From contig CAMOHW010000038.1 of NCBI GenBank assembly GCA_946615525.1, forward strand, positions 1 through 7,777: a stretch of DNA of 7,777 nt, in the 5' to 3' direction. The first letter of the stretch is position 1. Each line of letters starts with the position of its first letter. Origin of the DNA: an uncultured Clostridia bacterium (GTDB lineage Bacteria > Bacillota > Clostridia > Oscillospirales > CAG-272). The notes below the pieces were generated by a model, which was not told the origin of the DNA, made no database searches, and was given only the letters and a program-made list of their open reading frames with translations. Positions 5,677 to 7,777 of this stretch are shown here, piece by piece. The position numbers and the translations under genes are program-made.

Positions 5677-6750
5677 AAACTGATCCATACCGCCGATCTG
5701 CATCTGGATTCCCCGCTCGCCAACCTTTCCGCTGAAAAAGCAAAAGCCCGGCGCGCCGAACTGCTCAATACCTTTCGCCGCATAGTGGAGTTTGCCAATG
5801 AGGAGGACGCACGCGCGATCCTGATTGCCGGAGATCTGTTTGATTCTTCCAAGCAGATCCGCAGGCGCACGATAAAAACCATTCTGGAAACGATCGCTCT
5901 TTATCCGAATATTCAATTTTACTATCTTGCCGGAAACCATGACGGTGGCGCCGGTCTTTTCGACTGCGGCGAGGTCATCCCGCAAAATCTGTTTTCCTTC
6001 TCCGAAAAATGGACCTCCTATGATCTGGATGGCGTTACCATTACCGCTGCAAAAAAGCCGGTGCCCGAAGAGCTGAACCCGGACCCGCAGAACACCAACA
6101 TCGTCCTTTTGCACGGAAAGATCGTGGATGCTTTTTCGGCCTTGGGCGAAGAGGACATCCCTTTGCGCGCCTATGCCGGGAAAGGCATTGATTACCTTGC
6201 GCTGGGGCATTACCACTCGTTTACCGAATATCGCGTAGATGACCGCGGCTTTGCCTGCTACTCCGGAACGCCGGAGGGACGGGGCTTTGACGAATGCGGC
6301 AAAAAGGGCTTTGTCCTTTTGGAAACTGCGCCCGGTGAGCGCATAAAATACCGTTTTGTGCCCTTTTCCACCCGAACCTTGCACGAAATCAAGCTGGATC
6401 TTTCCGGTTGCACCACGCAAACCGGCTTGGAAGACCGCGCCAACGAAGTGCTGCGCGGGATTCCGGACGGCGACATGGTAAAGCTGACGATTTGCGGTGA
6501 GCTAGACCCCGATTTTGAACCGGATTATCACCGGATCGAGCGCTATCTTGCCGACCATTCCTGGTTCTGGAAACGCAAAGACGAATCCATGCTGCTCATC
6601 CGCTCCGAGGACTACCAAAACGACCATTCTCTCAAAGGCGAGTTCATCCGCCTGGTACAAGCCGAAGGATCGTTATCGCCCGCCGAGCGCGATATCATCA
6701 TGCGCACCGGCTTGCAGGCGCTTTACGGAAGAAAGGAGATCGAACTATGA
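5674..6750 (+). CDS. SbcD/Mre11-like DNA exonuclease subunit (YhaO-type metallophosphoesterase)
   Basis: This 358-residue protein starts at TTG 5674, supported by GGAGG at 5661 and an in-frame stop immediately upstream. It opens directly with the family motif KLIHTADLHLDSP. Metal-binding phosphoesterase motifs are complete and in order: Asp8 and His10, GDLFD at 53-57, GNHD at 87-90, His147 in LLHGK, and GHYH at 178-181. The core fills about residues 1-240. The rest resembles the capping and C-terminal part of YhaO-type proteins. The length of about 360 is slightly short of SbcD (about 400) and of B. subtilis YhaO. Such proteins are Mn-dependent nucleases that work with a Rad50/SbcC-like ATPase in DNA end processing. 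That partner is encoded immediately downstream with a four-base ATGA overlap, so the two are probably made in fixed proportion. The promoter is probably the tandem extended -10 region upstream. Confidence 0.88.
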   Translation: MKLIHTADLHLDSPLANLSAEKAKARRAELLNTFRRIVEFANEEDARAILIAGDLFDSSKQIRRRTIKTILETIALYPNIQFYYLAGNHDGGAGLFDCGEVIPQNLFSFSEKWTSYDLDGVTITAAKKPVPEELNPDPQNTNIVLLHGKIVDAFSALGEEDIPLRAYAGKGIDYLALGHYHSFTEYRVDDRGFACYSGTPEGRGFDECGKKGFVLLETAPGERIKYRFVPFSTRTLHEIKLDLSGCTTQTGLEDRANEVLRGIPDGDMVKLTICGELDPDFEPDYHRIERYLADHSWFWKRKDESMLLIRSEDYQNDHSLKGEFIRLVQAEGSLSPAERDIIMRTGLQALYGRKEIEL

Positions 6751-7777
6751 AGCTGATTTCCCTTTCCATTCAGAACTTTGGAAAATTACACCACTACGAT
6801 TTGACGCTTGAGGACGGTCTGAACACCGTTTGCCAAGAGAACGGTTGGGGAAAAACCACCCTTGCCGCCTTCCTGAAAGCCATGTTCTACGGTCTTCCCA
6901 AATCCGGCAAAAAGGATTTGGACGAAAATGATTACAGACACTACGAGCCCTGGCAGGGCGGCGTGTTTGGCGGCAATCTGGTCTTTTCCTGCAAGCAGGG
7001 CACGTTTCGCGTAGAGCGCTCCTTTGGGGAGAACGGGACCTTTGCGCTTTATGATCTGGCATCGGGGCTTCCGTCCCATGCTTTTTCCGAATCGCTGGGC
7101 AACGATCTGTTCGGCATTGACGCCGAGGGGTTTGAACAAAGCGTCTTTCTTTCAACGCGGGCGCTGAAAGCGAAGGACGGGAATGATTCGGTCCGCGCAA
7201 AGTTGACCGGAATTGACGAGATCCACGATATTTCAAACTACGAGGACGCCTACAAACTGCTGGATGACCGCGCAAAAGATTACAAAAGGCGCGGCGGCGC
7301 AGGATATATCGGCGAAACCGAATCCAAGATCCGTCAAATGAAGGACGCCCTTTCCGAAGCGCGCGGAAAACTGAGTCAACAAAAAAGGATCGAGCATGAT
7401 CTGGCCGACGTGCGCGCACAACTTGTAGAAGCCAAAACCCGGGAAGAAGAGTTGCAAAAAGCGCTTCTGCGCGCAAAGCAGGTAGAGGAGCTGCGCGCAT
7501 ACGAAAGCAAATCAAATGATTTTTTACGACAAAAAGCCGAAATCGAGCGCCGCTTTGACGGCGACGTTCCCACGCGCGAAGACCTTGCCGCCTGCCGCCG
7601 GATGATCGAGCGGATGGATATTGACCGCTCCGACCTTGCAAGCAGCGGTTTGAATCAGGAAGAACAAGCCGAGCTGGTGGCTCTTTCCGGCCATTTCCCA
7701 ACCGGGGCTCCCGGCACCGAGGGGCTCAAAGAAAAACTGGATCTTGCAACCACTTTGCGCGCCGAACAGGCAAGCAC
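6747..7777 (+). CDS. SbcC/Rad50-like AAA ATPase (YhaN-type), C-terminus cut by window edge
   Basis: The ATG at 6747 overlaps the stop of the nuclease gene (ATGA) and follows GAAAGGAG at 6731-6738. The frame stays open for 343 codons to the right edge. The N-terminus MKLISLSIQNFGKL is typical of SMC-like P-loop ATPases that begin with a strand before the Walker A. The P-loop reads QENGWGKTTL at residues 30-39, with Gln30 where the consensus has Gly. FLKAMFYGLP follows, typical of YhaN-type proteins. Around 140-150 a segment EGFEQSVFLSTRAL matches the Q-loop-like region. From about residue 185 the sequence becomes a charged, heptad-like coiled coil. Walker B and the signature motif would lie beyond the edge, toward the C-terminus. 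With the upstream nuclease it should form a Mre11/Rad50-like complex that uses ATP to control DNA end cutting. The pairing is seen in the sequence; the repair role is inferred from the family. Confidence 0.85.
   Translation, partial: MKLISLSIQNFGKLHHYDLTLEDGLNTVCQENGWGKTTLAAFLKAMFYGLPKSGKKDLDENDYRHYEPWQGGVFGGNLVFSCKQGTFRVERSFGENGTFALYDLASGLPSHAFSESLGNDLFGIDAEGFEQSVFLSTRALKAKDGNDSVRAKLTGIDEIHDISNYEDAYKLLDDRAKDYKRRGGAGYIGETESKIRQMKDALSEARGKLSQQKRIEHDLADVRAQLVEAKTREEELQKALLRAKQVEELRAYESKSNDFLRQKAEIERRFDGDVPTREDLAACRRMIERMDIDRSDLASSGLNQEEQAELVALSGHFPTGAPGTEGLKEKLDLATTLRAEQAS

Noticed and set aside
5575..6420. Minus-strand open frame of 281 codons opposite the nuclease gene
   Set aside because: The plus strand carries all metallophosphoesterase motifs. 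The minus frame has no family resemblance and continues into the AT-rich promoter region.

Overview
The window looks like a chromosomal segment of a member of the Clostridia (Bacillota), possibly an uncultured gut lineage. The reasons are strong AGGAGG-type ribosome binding sites, TTGACA/TAAAAT-type promoters with 17-base spacers, short intergenic gaps, moderate GC with AT-rich intergenic DNA, and the gene families present: a COG3581-type dehydratase-related protein, a DUF1292 protein, HemW, and a YhaO/YhaN-type nuclease pair. I see no mobile element, CRISPR array, tRNA or rRNA. The taxonomic call is inference.

Layout, from left to right. (1) Positions 1-1043, minus strand: the N-terminal 347 codons of a 2-hydroxyacyl-CoA dehydratase-related protein, cut by the window edge. 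(2) Positions 1125-3686, minus strand: a tight three-gene operon read as SPFH protein with three C-terminal zinc ribbons (YdjI family), then a TFIIB-type zinc-ribbon protein with one C-terminal membrane helix (YdjG-like), then a 70-residue membrane protein. The arrangement resembles the YdjG-YdjH-YdjI part of the Bacillus subtilis pspA-ydjGHI membrane-stress locus. No PspA gene is present here, and the small protein may stand in for the full-length YdjH. (3) Positions 3721-3998: a gene-free stretch that appears to hold a structured RNA of about 240 nt on the minus strand. It has its own -35 box, paired ends, a possible pseudoknot, and a strong intrinsic terminator only 36 bases before the SPFH start codon. 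(4) Positions 3999-4298, minus: an acidic DUF1292 protein with a near-consensus promoter. (5) Positions 4373-5509, minus: hemW, a radical-SAM heme chaperone. (6) Positions 5510-5673: a divergent promoter region. (7) Positions 5674-7777, plus: a translationally coupled SbcD/YhaO-like nuclease and SbcC/YhaN-like ATPase, the second cut by the right edge.

How they work together: the SPFH, zinc-ribbon and small membrane proteins are likely one membrane-associated complex. The nuclease and ATPase are likely one Mre11/Rad50-like DNA repair complex. HemW and the DUF1292 protein are separate housekeeping genes. The parts most worth a second look are the structured RNA/leader before the SPFH operon and the minimal third protein of that operon.
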